From Marinobacter sp. es.048 (GTDB lineage Bacteria > Pseudomonadota > Gammaproteobacteria > Pseudomonadales > Oleiphilaceae): a DNA stretch of 64,000 bases. This document shows, in pieces, positions 30,414 to 40,291 of this stretch; the first letter of the stretch is position 1, and each line of letters opens with the position of its first letter. Under the pieces are notes generated by a model that was given only the letters and a program-made list of their open reading frames with translations, was not told where the DNA came from and did no database searches. The DNA lies in NCBI RefSeq assembly GCF_900188435.1, contig NZ_FYFA01000002.1, positions 620,001 to 684,000 of the forward strand, written 5' to 3'. Position numbers and translations under genes: made by a program.

Positions 30414-32699
30414 TCAGTCCTTGCGGCTGCTGCGGAGGTTGTCAATGATCGACTCCAGTGCCCGGTCGAAAATCAGGCCATCATCCAGCATGCCGATTTT
30501 CCCGGCTTCCATGTCTGCAGCCAGCTCCTGGCGCAGGTATTCGGCCACTTTGGCGCCACTTCGATTGACAAAGATGTACTTTCCGGTGGCCTTGATATAG
30601 GCCGCAAGCTTGCAGCGCACTTTGGTTTCGTCTCGGGTAAGTTCAATCCACGAACCCACTCGGAGGCTTTCCGCCTTTTCCAGCCATTGTGGCGACACCG
30701 AAGCCGCGGCCTCGGTATCAGCGATCGCTTGGGCGGGAGTTTCGTTAACCTCAGCTGCAGGCTCTTCGGGCTCGGCCAGCGCAGGCGTTGCTCTGACTGC
30801 GTCGTCGGCTACCGGCGTAGCCACAGGAGCCTCCATGGGCTGTTCCGGAACGGATTCGGGTGCCAGCAAGTCCTTCGTTTCCGCTGACGATTCCGGACGG
30901 GACGGCGCGATCACCAGTCGCTGGAAAACATCTACGTGCGCAAGCTCCAGGTCACGAATGGCCGCATCGGTGGCAAAGGGATCCCAGGAAATCTCCTGCA
31001 GCGCCTTGCGAAGGTCATCCACAATGGCAGGAATTGCCCGCAACAGCTCTCCGCGGGTCGAGTCATTGACCGGACGAGGATCCACACTCCAAACCAACTG
31101 CTCGGTCAGGTTTCGGGCATGCTGCCAGCGATCGCTTTCTTCACCTTCCCGGAGAACCACCCACTGCAAATACTTGGTCCAGGGTTCGTTGAGGAGCCCG
31201 GCAACCGGCTCGGGAATATCCCGCTGCTCCGTCAGCTCCTGCAACAATCCTTCCGCCGCCTGGGACGCTCGCTCCTGACGGGCCCGCCCCTCTTCCGCAT
31301 CCCGAAGGCGTTGCTCCACAAGCTCACGACGCCTGCGGTCGAGATCCATGAAGTGACTGAAATCCTTAAGTAACTCTTCGAACAAACTGACATTAGTGGT
31401 GAACTCACTGAGCACCCGGTCCACCACCGATTCAATCTTTTCCCGAAGCGGATCCTTTTGGCCGGCCTTTTTTTCGGTCCAGCCAATGGCCGACAGCGCC
31501 AGCTCGTTAAGCAGCTTACGAACCGGGTGACCGCCGCGATTGAAAAAATTCTTGTCGCTCAGTGCCACTTTCAGCACCGGGATCTGCAGACGGCCGATCA
31601 ACGCCTTCATCACCGGGTGCAGCTGACGATCCTCCAGAATGAAGTCGAACAGCATGGAGACCAGATTGATAACATCACTGTCGACCTGCCCCACATTCAG
31701 ACTTTTGCCGTCACCTGAGAGCAGGATGGGCTGGAGTTGCTCATTCAGTGGCACAACAGCACCGTCGCCCCACTTGCCACTGCTGGCCTGGGCCTCGGTA
31801 AGGCGCGCCATCAGTCGATCAGTATCAATGTAACCCTCACCTGCCGGGGCTCCTCCGCTGGCAGGAGCGGAATCGCCACGATGCAGCAGCGCACTGAGCT
31901 CCGAGAATGTGGCGTGTGATTGAGACATAGGCTGGCTCTCGCCGCTGGCGCCTGTCGGCCCTGAACTTTCCCCTGGCGTGCGCTGACTGGAGCGTGCCGG
32001 CACTTTACCGGGAGGTCGCCTCATATCAGGCATGACTCCCTCATTGATCAACGTGCGATTCGCTTCTTTGTAGAAATCACCGAGCGTATCGGCGAGCAGG
32101 CGATCAAACAGCTTAAGAACTACCAGCTTGGCCCGGATATCGATGTCCAGATCGGCGCAGGCCTCGGCAACGCCGCCGCAGATGATCTCCGGGCTCAGCG
32201 GCATCTGCGCATCTTTCAACTCAATGCCCGGCACCAGATGTCCAACCCTGACAGTAAGCAGGCGGATCTGTTCGGTGTAACGGTTCCGGAGTTTACTTAT
32301 CAGGTTGTCCACAGCCACCTGCTGCTCAAGCTGGGAATGATCAACGAGGCTCAGTGAGTCCTCGTCAACCTCATCCAGAGGCCTGGCGCCCTGCTGAGGC
32401 TGGAACTTGCCGATCTCATTGAAAGACTGGCTGACATACTGGAGGATCGAGACCACCATGGCCTTACGGCGGAGTCTGAGCTCGCGCATGGCATCAAAGT
32501 AGGCGGTCTGGTCGAGGTTGGAGCCGGCTCTGTCGGCCAGTTCAAACAAGGCGTCATCGGCACGGTCGAAAAAACTGGCAAGAACGGACTTCAGGGACTG
32601 ACCGGATGCGTCACGCAGGCGCACAAGAGCTGCAGGCAACGAAAACCGGGCGAGCGGTTTCCGGCCTGAAAAGCTGACAACCTTGTTATCGTGCACCAT
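30414..32699 (-). CDS. DUF1631 family protein
   Basis: Large cytoplasmic protein of 761 residues, sometimes mislabelled thymidine phosphorylase, with no proven function. It is mostly alpha-helical, with the family blocks LRLRRKAMVVSILQYVSQSFNE, LFDFILEDRQLHPVMKALIGRLQIPVLKVAL and NRGGHPVRKLLNELA. A Pro/Ala/Glu-rich linker (about 640-690) leads to a C-terminal PilZ-like domain (RVGSWIELTRDETKVRCKLAAYI, KYIFVNRSGAKVAEY). ATG 32699 is preferred over a TTG nine codons upstream because GGAG precedes it. It lies between ampD and nadC, which are neighbours in many relatives. Confidence 0.85.
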   Translation of the reverse strand: MVHDNKVVSFSGRKPLARFSLPAALVRLRDASGQSLKSVLASFFDRADDALFELADRAGSNLDQTAYFDAMRELRLRRKAMVVSILQYVSQSFNEIGKFQPQQGARPLDEVDEDSLSLVDHSQLEQQVAVDNLISKLRNRYTEQIRLLTVRVGHLVPGIELKDAQMPLSPEIICGGVAEACADLDIDIRAKLVVLKLFDRLLADTLGDFYKEANRTLINEGVMPDMRRPPGKVPARSSQRTPGESSGPTGASGESQPMSQSHATFSELSALLHRGDSAPASGGAPAGEGYIDTDRLMARLTEAQASSGKWGDGAVVPLNEQLQPILLSGDGKSLNVGQVDSDVINLVSMLFDFILEDRQLHPVMKALIGRLQIPVLKVALSDKNFFNRGGHPVRKLLNELALSAIGWTEKKAGQKDPLREKIESVVDRVLSEFTTNVSLFEELLKDFSHFMDLDRRRRELVEQRLRDAEEGRARQERASQAAEGLLQELTEQRDIPEPVAGLLNEPWTKYLQWVVLREGEESDRWQHARNLTEQLVWSVDPRPVNDSTRGELLRAIPAIVDDLRKALQEISWDPFATDAAIRDLELAHVDVFQRLVIAPSRPESSAETKDLLAPESVPEQPMEAPVATPVADDAVRATPALAEPEEPAAEVNETPAQAIADTEAAASVSPQWLEKAESLRVGSWIELTRDETKVRCKLAAYIKATGKYIFVNRSGAKVAEYLRQELAADMEAGKIGMLDDGLIFDRALESIIDNLRSSRKD

Positions 32700-32886
32700 G
32701 TCGCTGCTCCGCCTTGTATTGCGCAATTGCCTGATTGTTTCTCCACTTCACATGATACGAGTTGCCCACGTCAGGTTGTGTCAGAATTTGTCACCTTTTG
32801 TGTAGACCTGACGTGCATCACAGTTTAGCAGTCCGAATCCAAGAGTTTGGCGATTCACCGGCTGCGCTTTAGAATTGGCAGCCTGA

Positions 32887-33762
<876 letters not shown>

Positions 33763-34098
33763 TCACTCCCCACTGAGCAGGCGGTCGATCACCTCCAGCT
33801 CCCGGACCAGCCTGGTGCCGGACTCCGGGCGCCTCCGGAAATGCTCTTCGGCCATCGGCGCTATGCCGGAGGCCGAGGGCAAGGGATGGTCGTTTTCGAT
33901 GATGATCTTCATTCTTTCCACAAAGACAAACTGCAACCACTGGGTGAACTCCAGCGTATCGATGCAGAATGGCTGAGCACTTTGGAAAGCCTCTTCCGGC
34001 GGTGGCTCAGACTCCCAAAGCCCCAGCTGTCGCAACTCCATCTCAATGTTCAGAAGGCAGTCCGCAACCTGCCCGATCGGGTTACCGGATTCGGCCAT
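33763..34098 (-). CDS. YqcC family protein, function unknown
   Basis: Soluble protein of 111 residues. The conserved segment AQPFCIDTLEFTQWLQFVFVERM plus LPSASGIAPMAEE matches E. coli YqcC from memory. It has no transmembrane or catalytic motifs that I can see. It lies 12 bp after the ParA-like gene, so the two are probably co-transcribed. In E. coli yqcC adjoins the pseudouridine synthase truC, so the neighbours are not fixed. Confidence 0.8.
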   Translation of the reverse strand: MAESGNPIGQVADCLLNIEMELRQLGLWESEPPPEEAFQSAQPFCIDTLEFTQWLQFVFVERMKIIIENDHPLPSASGIAPMAEEHFRRRPESGTRLVRELEVIDRLLSGE

Positions 34099-34110
34099 AT
34101 CAGTCTCGCT

Positions 34111-34908
34111 TCAGTCGTTGAGCGGCTCAAGCTCCACGGTTTCGCCATGCAGGACCCGGAACAGGTCCTCGTACTGGCGCGTCAGCGGGTGCTTGGGTGC
34201 CATGTGAATCAGGGGCTGCCGGCTCTGGTGGGACTCTTTCATCTTCACGGAACTCGAGAGACGCACAGGCAGAACCGGCAAGCCCTCCTCGGTAAGCTCC
34301 CTGACCAGCTGTTTGGGCAGGCTGGCCCGCGGCTGGAACTGGTTGGCGACAATCCCCTCAACCACAAGATCTTCGTTGTGGTCTTCCTGGAGATCGCGAA
34401 TTTCGTTGAGGATGTTGTAAAGAGCCTGACGGGAAAAGTCGTCACAATCGAAGGGTATCAGGCAGCGCTGGGCCGCAATCAGGGCAGACCGCGTATAAAA
34501 ATTGAGCGCTGGTGCCGTATCGATGTAGATCGCATCGAAGGATTCACCCAGTTTTTTAAGGGCTTCTCTGAGCTTGTAGATCTTGTGCTTGGCTTCCAGC
34601 TTGCGCTCGAGGAAGTCCAACTCCGGACTGGAGGGCATCACAAACAGGTTCGTGAACGATGAAGCATGGACAAATTCGTCCGGCCGGCGATTGAACACGG
34701 TAAAGGCCACCGTCTGTTCGAGCATATCCGCAACGGTATCCTTGAGCTCGCTGGCGGGCTTGCCCAGCAGGTAATGGGTGGAATTTCCCTGGGGATCGAG
34801 ATCCACTACCAGGGTTCGCTTTCCACGAGCGGCGCTGATAGCTGCGAGATTGCACGTGATACTGGACTTACCGACACCGCCTTTCTGGTTGAATACCACC
34901 CGTCTCAT
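34111..34908 (-). CDS. Orphan ParA-family ATPase
   Basis: Soluble ATPase of 265 residues. It has the deviant Walker A motif NQKGGVGKSS with the signature lysine, VVDLDPQGNSTHYLLG (A') and IYIDTAPALNFYTRSAL (Walker B). No ParB-type partner or parS-like repeat is nearby, so this is unlikely to be the main chromosome partition system. Relatives of this stand-alone type position cellular cargo or regulate division. Here the neighbours are yqcC-like (12 bp) and hda, so a link to replication or division is only suggested by context. Confidence 0.85.
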   Translation of the reverse strand: MRRVVFNQKGGVGKSSITCNLAAISAARGKRTLVVDLDPQGNSTHYLLGKPASELKDTVADMLEQTVAFTVFNRRPDEFVHASSFTNLFVMPSSPELDFLERKLEAKHKIYKLREALKKLGESFDAIYIDTAPALNFYTRSALIAAQRCLIPFDCDDFSRQALYNILNEIRDLQEDHNEDLVVEGIVANQFQPRASLPKQLVRELTEEGLPVLPVRLSSSVKMKESHQSRQPLIHMAPKHPLTRQYEDLFRVLHGETVELEPLND

Positions 34909-34968
34909 TTCTTCTCTCCCTTGATGAACCCGTTATCGTTTTCTGCCCGGCGATGAGTGCCATCCAAC

Positions 34969-35667
34969 TCACCACCCCATCACTGTTTTCACAAATGGAA
35001 TAGTCAGTCTTCTCTGCGCCTGAAGTGAATTTTCATCCAGTATATCCAGAATCCCCAGCAAATCACCGAGCCTTCGGGGCGCCCGTCGCATAATGTAGCT
35101 GGCTACATCGTCCGCCATCACCAACCCGCGCTTCTCGGCCCGGGCCCTTAGAATCTTCAGGCGATCTTCATCCCGGTAGATACCCAACTGGATAATCAGT
35201 CCGTGGCTGAATCTGGAAACCAGATCCGGCAACTCGAAGGGCAGTCTGGCCGGCAAATCAGCCAGACTTACCAGCAAAAGGCCGCCCCGGTCATGAATCC
35301 GATTGTACAGATGAAAAACGGCCTCTTCCCACACCCGCTGGCCTACGATGCGGTCGACATCGTCCAGACAGACGATGTCATGGGTATCAAGACCCGACAA
35401 AGCATCAGGACCAAAAGGCTCAAGCTCGGCGATGCTGATACAAACCGCTGCCCTGCCCTGCTTTTCACCCAGGTGGCACACCGCCTGCAAAAGATGGCTT
35501 TTGCCCGTATCGGCATCGCCACACAGTACAACCACCGGAACATCATCAGGTTGATGACACACGGTTTCAAGACGCTGGGCTGCGCTCGTGTTCCGGTCGC
35601 CGTGAAAGTTGTCGAATCGGGCATCATCACGCAGCTTGACCCCAAGTACCAACTGGGACGCGGTCAT
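34969..35667 (-). CDS. hda: DnaA regulatory inactivator Hda
   Basis: DnaA-like AAA+ protein that, with the beta clamp, stimulates hydrolysis of DnaA-ATP after initiation. The 232 residues begin MTASQLVLGVKLRDDARFDNF, with a clamp-binding-like QL motif near the N-terminus. The Walker A is GDADTGKSHLLQA and Walker B is IVCLDDVDRI. There is no DNA-binding domain IV, as expected for Hda. The start at 35667 shares ATGA with the stop of the upstream pgsA-type gene (4-bp overlap), which supports this choice over a longer frame. Confidence 0.92.
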   Translation of the reverse strand: MTASQLVLGVKLRDDARFDNFHGDRNTSAAQRLETVCHQPDDVPVVVLCGDADTGKSHLLQAVCHLGEKQGRAAVCISIAELEPFGPDALSGLDTHDIVCLDDVDRIVGQRVWEEAVFHLYNRIHDRGGLLLVSLADLPARLPFELPDLVSRFSHGLIIQLGIYRDEDRLKILRARAEKRGLVMADDVASYIMRRAPRRLGDLLGILDILDENSLQAQRRLTIPFVKTVMGW

Positions 35668-36224
35668 GGCCGGGTAGCCCTCCAGGCCCGCGAACCCCAC
35701 ACGAACAGGTAATGCCCCCCGCTGAACACTGTCGAGATAGCCACCAGCAGAATGCCGGCATCCACCACCCAGGGCTGCATCGGCAGGTCCGCCAGAAGCA
35801 CAATGATGGCCAGGGCTACAAGAATCTGGATAAAGGTATTGATCTTGCCGGGGATGCTGGGCTCCATATCGTATCGGCCAACCTTGTAGTGGTAGGCCAG
35901 AGCGCCGACCACAATGAGCAAATCACGACCCAATACCAGCAGAAACAGCCAAACCGGCAGAACATACGTGAGCGTAAGCATCAGGTACGCGGTGATCAGC
36001 AAGGCCTTGTCGGCGAGAGGGTCTGCAATTGCGCCAAGCCTGGAGCGCCAGTTGAAATGCCGCGCCAGGAAGCCGTCGACCGCATCTGTGCCAGCTGCCA
36101 GAAAGAATATCAGCAGCGCGCGCCGATAATCGCCGGCCAATAAAGCTCCCGCGAAGGGAGCGATCAGAAGAATGCGCAGGAACGTCAGGGCATTGGGAAT
36201 CCAGCGCCAGCGGTGCAAATTCAA
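35664..36224 (-). CDS. CDP-alcohol phosphatidyltransferase family protein (PgsA-like)
   Basis: Polytopic membrane enzyme of 186 residues. It carries the complete family motif D-G-x2-A-R-x8-G-x3-D-x3-D (DGFLARHFNWRSRLGAIADPLADK split over about residues 49-72). Members make phosphatidylglycerol phosphate or related phospholipids. The motif shows the chemistry, but the acceptor is not certain, since the usual pgsA lies near uvrC and another copy may exist. It lies 21 bp after the DUF2066 gene and overlaps hda by 4 bp, so the three form an operon; the DUF2066-pgsA-like-hda order is common in gammaproteobacteria. Confidence 0.88.
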   Translation of the reverse strand: MNLHRWRWIPNALTFLRILLIAPFAGALLAGDYRRALLIFFLAAGTDAVDGFLARHFNWRSRLGAIADPLADKALLITAYLMLTLTYVLPVWLFLLVLGRDLLIVVGALAYHYKVGRYDMEPSIPGKINTFIQILVALAIIVLLADLPMQPWVVDAGILLVAISTVFSGGHYLFVWGSRAWRATRP

Positions 36225-36245
36225 AAGACTCCCTCCGGTTACACC

Positions 36246-37583
36246 TTATTCGCCGCCATCGCTCCCGATGACAGAAGACGGTTGCCAACGATAATACAGA
36301 ACCTGGTACAGGGATTCGAACGCCTCCCTGGCCTCTTCTTCATCGACGGGCACCGGCTGATAGGTAAACAGGTCAGTCTCTTCGGGCGCTTCCGTAGAGG
36401 TTTGCTGATTCGGGCCTGCCGGTTGCGCCTCTTCGCTCTCGGGCGACTCTTCAGTGTTCGCCACAGCCGACGCCACCTGATCCTCCGCTATCGGGGCGGT
36501 AGCCGGGGGTTCTGCTGGAACGTCGGCCTCCATCGGAACAAAGCGCGGATCCAGGGCGATGTACTCCCGGAGCTGGTCCAGCTCACCGGAAAAAGCCACT
36601 CGCAGGGTCAGCTGTTCGTCACGTACCCGATGGGCACCGACGCTAACTACAGGGGTCAGTCCCTCCAGTACCTTGTTGGCTCCGGCATAGTCTTCAAGAG
36701 AGGTAACGCCGCGCAACACAATGTCCACCTGGGGCGAATCGCCCACTTCCGACGCAGCAACCGCGTATCGGCTGGCGTATAGCTCGGCCCAACGGTTGAT
36801 CATAGCCTCCGCCAGCGCTTCCGGGGTCTGGGCGGTTACTGACTCTTCACCAGCGTTCATGGCCATACCATCGAACACCCAACCGGCCCGCCATTGGCCA
36901 CCAGCGCGGCTAACCCGCACCAACGCCAGGACATCGTGATCCAGATCTTCGGAAGCGGACTTCACCCGGCCAATAAACTGCCCCCAGATATCCGACAGCA
37001 ATTCCCGGTTGGAGGCGAAATCCGACGGCGGAAGCGCAACCGGCAAGCCGCGTTTTCTGGCAGCCTCATCGAACGCAGCCCGCCAATTTGCAGCGCTTTC
37101 CTGCTCGGCGCCTGCAGCAGATCTGGTAACGAGTGTTCGCGAACCCCGATCCTCGGTAGCAATCCAGGCCAGCGTTAATGGTCTGTTGGCACCCCACACC
37201 GGAGCGTTGATTGAGGCCAGCGCGCGGTTGACCCCCACAGCTCCGAAGGACATGCTCAGAACACTCTGGCCGGATTCATCCCTGGCAACCTGATAGGAAA
37301 GCAGTAAGGACTCAGCATCAGACAGCAGCGTTTCAACGCCCTCCATCGCCAGTACGTCGCGGGTACCGGAAACCCGAACCAGTACCTGGCTCAGACCATC
37401 TGCATATCCCTTGGCCAATTGACCCGGCGAGGCCCCTTCCACTGGCACCTTTGCCGAATACAGACCGGAAACTGTCACCGCAGTCGCCTGGGCGGAAAAC
37501 CCGGCCAGCAGAACGGTAAACAATGCAACTACCCACGCCCCGGATACAGACCTGTGTGCCGGCTTTTGTCCTGATACTGACAT
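36246..37583 (-). CDS. DUF2066 domain-containing secreted protein
   Basis: Exported protein of 445 residues, with a signal peptide in the first 37 residues ([24 protein letters not shown]). The N-terminal half has the DUF2066 text [21 protein letters not shown] and [18 protein letters not shown]. The C-terminal 100 residues are a low-complexity Glu/Pro/Ala tail. Function unknown. ATG 37583 has AGGG upstream; the open frame runs far into the antisense of purM, which is not real coding. It heads the DUF2066-pgsA-hda operon and is divergent from purM. Confidence 0.82.
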   Translation of the reverse strand: MSVSGQKPAHRSVSGAWVVALFTVLLAGFSAQATAVTVSGLYSAKVPVEGASPGQLAKGYADGLSQVLVRVSGTRDVLAMEGVETLLSDAESLLLSYQVARDESGQSVLSMSFGAVGVNRALASINAPVWGANRPLTLAWIATEDRGSRTLVTRSAAGAEQESAANWRAAFDEAARKRGLPVALPPSDFASNRELLSDIWGQFIGRVKSASEDLDHDVLALVRVSRAGGQWRAGWVFDGMAMNAGEESVTAQTPEALAEAMINRWAELYASRYAVAASEVGDSPQVDIVLRGVTSLEDYAGANKVLEGLTPVVSVGAHRVRDEQLTLRVAFSGELDQLREYIALDPRFVPMEADVPAEPPATAPIAEDQVASAVANTEESPESEEAQPAGPNQQTSTEAPEETDLFTYQPVPVDEEEAREAFESLYQVLYYRWQPSSVIGSDGGE

Positions 37584-37742
37584 GAAACACCCTGCAATTC
37601 GCATGAATGGCGCATAGGATACACCATGCCCCAAGGCGTGAGTAGCGGCCCCGGATTTCGGAAAAGCAATATACATTTGGAGCGCCACACCGCACCTGTT
37701 AAAATCCGCCGCCTGACCCACTGGCCAACGGTTAAGTACACC

Positions 37743-38807
37743 ATGAGCGAACAGAAGCCCTCCCTGACCTACCGCGATGCTGGCGTCGATATTGATGCCG
37801 GCAATGAACTCGTCAGCCGAATCAAGGACACCGCAGCGCGCACCCGCCGCCCGGAGGTTCTTGGCGGTCTCGGCGGCTTCGGCGCCATGGTCTCCATTCC
37901 CGCCGGATACAACGAGCCGGTTCTGGTTTCCGGTACTGACGGAGTGGGCACAAAGCTCAGACTGGCCATGCAACTGGACAAGCACGACAGCATCGGTATC
38001 GATCTGGTCGCCATGTGCGTGAACGATCTGGTTGTAGGCGGTGCTGAACCGCTTTTTTTCCTCGACTACTACGCGACCGGCAAGTTGAACGTGGACGTTG
38101 CCACCCAGGTCGTTGCCGGGATCGGCGAAGGCTGCGAGCAGGCTGGATGTGCGCTGGTAGGTGGTGAAACTGCCGAGATGCCGGGCATGTACGAAGGCGA
38201 CGACTACGATCTGGCTGGATTCTGTGTGGGCGTTGCCGAGCGCAGCGAGATAATCGATGGCAGCCGGGTGCAGTCCGGCGACGTGCTGATCGCCTTGGGC
38301 TCTTCCGGACCACACTCCAACGGTTACTCGCTGATCCGGAAAATCCTTGAAGTGAGCAACGCCGACCTTGAGCAGCCAATGGGCGATACCACCCTGGCCA
38401 ATGCCCTGATGGCGCCGACCCGTATCTACGTAAAGAATCTTCTGCAGCTGATTCGCGAAGTGGATGTCCGTGCGCTTTCCCACATCACGGGGGGTGGCCT
38501 GCCGGAAAACATTCCCAGGGTGCTCCCAAACGGCTCCATTGCTGCCATTGATACCGACAGCTGGTCTCTGCCCCCGGTATTCCAGTGGCTCAAGGACAAC
38601 GGCGGTGTTGCCAGTGAAGAGATGTACCGCACGTTCAACTGCGGCATTGGCATGATTGTCTGCGTGCCCGCCAATCAGAAGGAGCTGGCTCTGGATACCC
38701 TGAAAGCACTGGGCGAGGATGCCTGGCAGGTAGGCTTGATAGAGCGTGCAGACAGCGAAGAGGCAGAAGCCTGCATTCGTTACGCGCCGGGACTTCTGTC
38801 GGCATGA
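37743..38807 (+). CDS. purM: Phosphoribosylformylglycinamidine cyclo-ligase
   Basis: AIR synthetase, step five of purine synthesis. From ATG 37743 the product is 354 residues. It has [30 protein letters not shown] (the conserved GTDGVGTK), [31 protein letters not shown] and [13 protein letters not shown]. An upstream in-frame extension lacks homology. It overlaps purN by ATGA, so the two steps are coupled. Confidence 0.97.
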   Translation: MSEQKPSLTYRDAGVDIDAGNELVSRIKDTAARTRRPEVLGGLGGFGAMVSIPAGYNEPVLVSGTDGVGTKLRLAMQLDKHDSIGIDLVAMCVNDLVVGGAEPLFFLDYYATGKLNVDVATQVVAGIGEGCEQAGCALVGGETAEMPGMYEGDDYDLAGFCVGVAERSEIIDGSRVQSGDVLIALGSSGPHSNGYSLIRKILEVSNADLEQPMGDTTLANALMAPTRIYVKNLLQLIREVDVRALSHITGGGLPENIPRVLPNGSIAAIDTDSWSLPPVFQWLKDNGGVASEEMYRTFNCGIGMIVCVPANQKELALDTLKALGEDAWQVGLIERADSEEAEACIRYAPGLLSA

Positions 38808-39466
38808 AGGCAGATCAGACTCCGTTGCCCAAAATCCTGGTGCTCGCTTCCGGAAGCGGCACCAACCTCCAGGCACTTATTGACGCCAGCCGTGAGCGGG
38901 ATTTTCCCGGGCAGATCATTGCCGTGGGCTGCAACCAGCCCGGTGCGCTTGCTCTTGAGCGCGCTGCCCAGGCCAATATCGAGACCTTCGTGGTAAACCA
39001 CAAGAATTTCGAGTCCCGGGATGAGTTTGATGCCTCTCTGATGGCGGAAATCCTCCGATACAATCCGGATCTGATCGTTCTGGCAGGCTTCATGCGCATT
39101 CTGACCACGGATTTTGTCCGGGCATTCCGAGGCAAGATGCTGAACATTCACCCCTCCCTGCTTCCAAAGTACACCGGGCTGAACACTCACCGTCGCGCAC
39201 TGGAGGCGGGCGATACTATCCACGGCGTTTCCATCCACTTCGTTACCGAAGAACTTGATGGCGGACCGGTTATTGCCCAGGCGGAAGTGTCCATCGCTCC
39301 AGACGATACGCCCGAGACTCTTGCGGAGAAGGTACAGACCAAGGAACACATCCTTTACCCCATTGTTGTGCGCTGGTTCTGTGAAGGCCGGATTCAACTG
39401 GGTAGCGATTATGTGTTGTTCGACGGCGAACCCTTGAACGCTCCCATGCGCCTGCCGGACAACTGA
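38804..39466 (+). CDS. purN: Phosphoribosylglycinamide formyltransferase
   Basis: Folate-dependent GAR transformylase, step three of purine synthesis. The 220 residues contain [17 protein letters not shown], the active-site stretch [20 protein letters not shown] (Asn and His) and [18 protein letters not shown] with the catalytic Asp. The N-terminus shares four bases with purM. The purM-purN pairing is standard. Confidence 0.96.
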   Translation: MKADQTPLPKILVLASGSGTNLQALIDASRERDFPGQIIAVGCNQPGALALERAAQANIETFVVNHKNFESRDEFDASLMAEILRYNPDLIVLAGFMRILTTDFVRAFRGKMLNIHPSLLPKYTGLNTHRRALEAGDTIHGVSIHFVTEELDGGPVIAQAEVSIAPDDTPETLAEKVQTKEHILYPIVVRWFCEGRIQLGSDYVLFDGEPLNAPMRLPDN

Positions 39467-39556
39467 GCCATCGCCTGAACGAATTGTCATCCCCGCATCC
39501 TGCCCGAGCAGCTACACTGTCGCCATTGATGACGGTAATTGTTCGGGTTTAACAAG

Positions 39557-40291
39557 ATGCTTTCACGACGTCTCATCAGACTTGGTTGCGCGGCACTGCT
39601 GGCCTGTCTCGGCATTCTTGCCGGACCGGTCACACTGCATGCCGAGACCGAAGTGGACCTGACCCCCTTCGAGGCCAGCTATACCGCAGCCATGGAGAAG
39701 GGTCTCTCCCTCAATGGCACCGCAAAACGCACACTCTCCTCCCAGGGCAACGATGTCTGGCTGTACCGCACGGATGTCGACTCCTTCATTGTCAGCATCG
39801 ATGAATCGTTGGTATTCCGCTGGGAGGAAGGGCACGTCATACCCATGCGATACCGATACCGCTTATCCGGTTTCCTGATCAGCGACCGCAAGAACTCTAT
39901 CGACTTCGACTGGTCCGCAGGCGTCGCAACCGGGGAATACAAGGGCAAGCCCTTCGAACTGGCGCTGGAAGAAGGCCTGCTGGATCCGCTGGGCTACCAG
40001 CTTCAGCTGCACCAGGACATCAAGAATGGCAAGCGGGAAATGACTTATCGGGTGCTCGACGGTAACTCTATCGACACCGACCGCTTTGCGGTGATCAATG
40101 GTGAGAAGATGAGTACCGGCAGTAAACAAAGAGCCACCCTCAAGGCGGAGAAGGTTCGCGAGGATTCGAAGCGCCAGACGCTGATGTGGTTTTCGCCGGA
40201 GCAGAATTTCCTACTCGTCCGCCTCAGGCAGGTTGAGCCGGACGGCAGCACCTACGAATTAAAACTCAAGGAAGCGGAGTTCGAGCGCTAG
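39557..40291 (+). CDS. DUF3108 domain-containing secreted protein
   Basis: Periplasmic protein of 244 residues. The signal peptide covers about 1-30 (MLSRRLIRLGCAALLACLGIL...HA). The mature part is predicted beta-rich, with family text YRTDVDSFIVSIDESLVFRW, IPMRYRYRLSG and LDPLGYQLQLHQDIKNGKR. The DUF3108 family often lies after purN in gammaproteobacteria; no function is proven. The start codon ATG 39557 has no clear ribosome site. The stop shares CTAG with the convergent avtA stop. Confidence 0.82.
   Translation: MLSRRLIRLGCAALLACLGILAGPVTLHAETEVDLTPFEASYTAAMEKGLSLNGTAKRTLSSQGNDVWLYRTDVDSFIVSIDESLVFRWEEGHVIPMRYRYRLSGFLISDRKNSIDFDWSAGVATGEYKGKPFELALEEGLLDPLGYQLQLHQDIKNGKREMTYRVLDGNSIDTDRFAVINGEKMSTGSKQRATLKAEKVREDSKRQTLMWFSPEQNFLLVRLRQVEPDGSTYELKLKEAEFER

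Noticed and set aside
37584..38876. N-terminal extension of the DUF2066 gene across purM
   Set aside because: The frame stays open antisense to purM, but homology and the signal peptide begin at 37583 and a ribosome-site-like AGGG lies just upstream.
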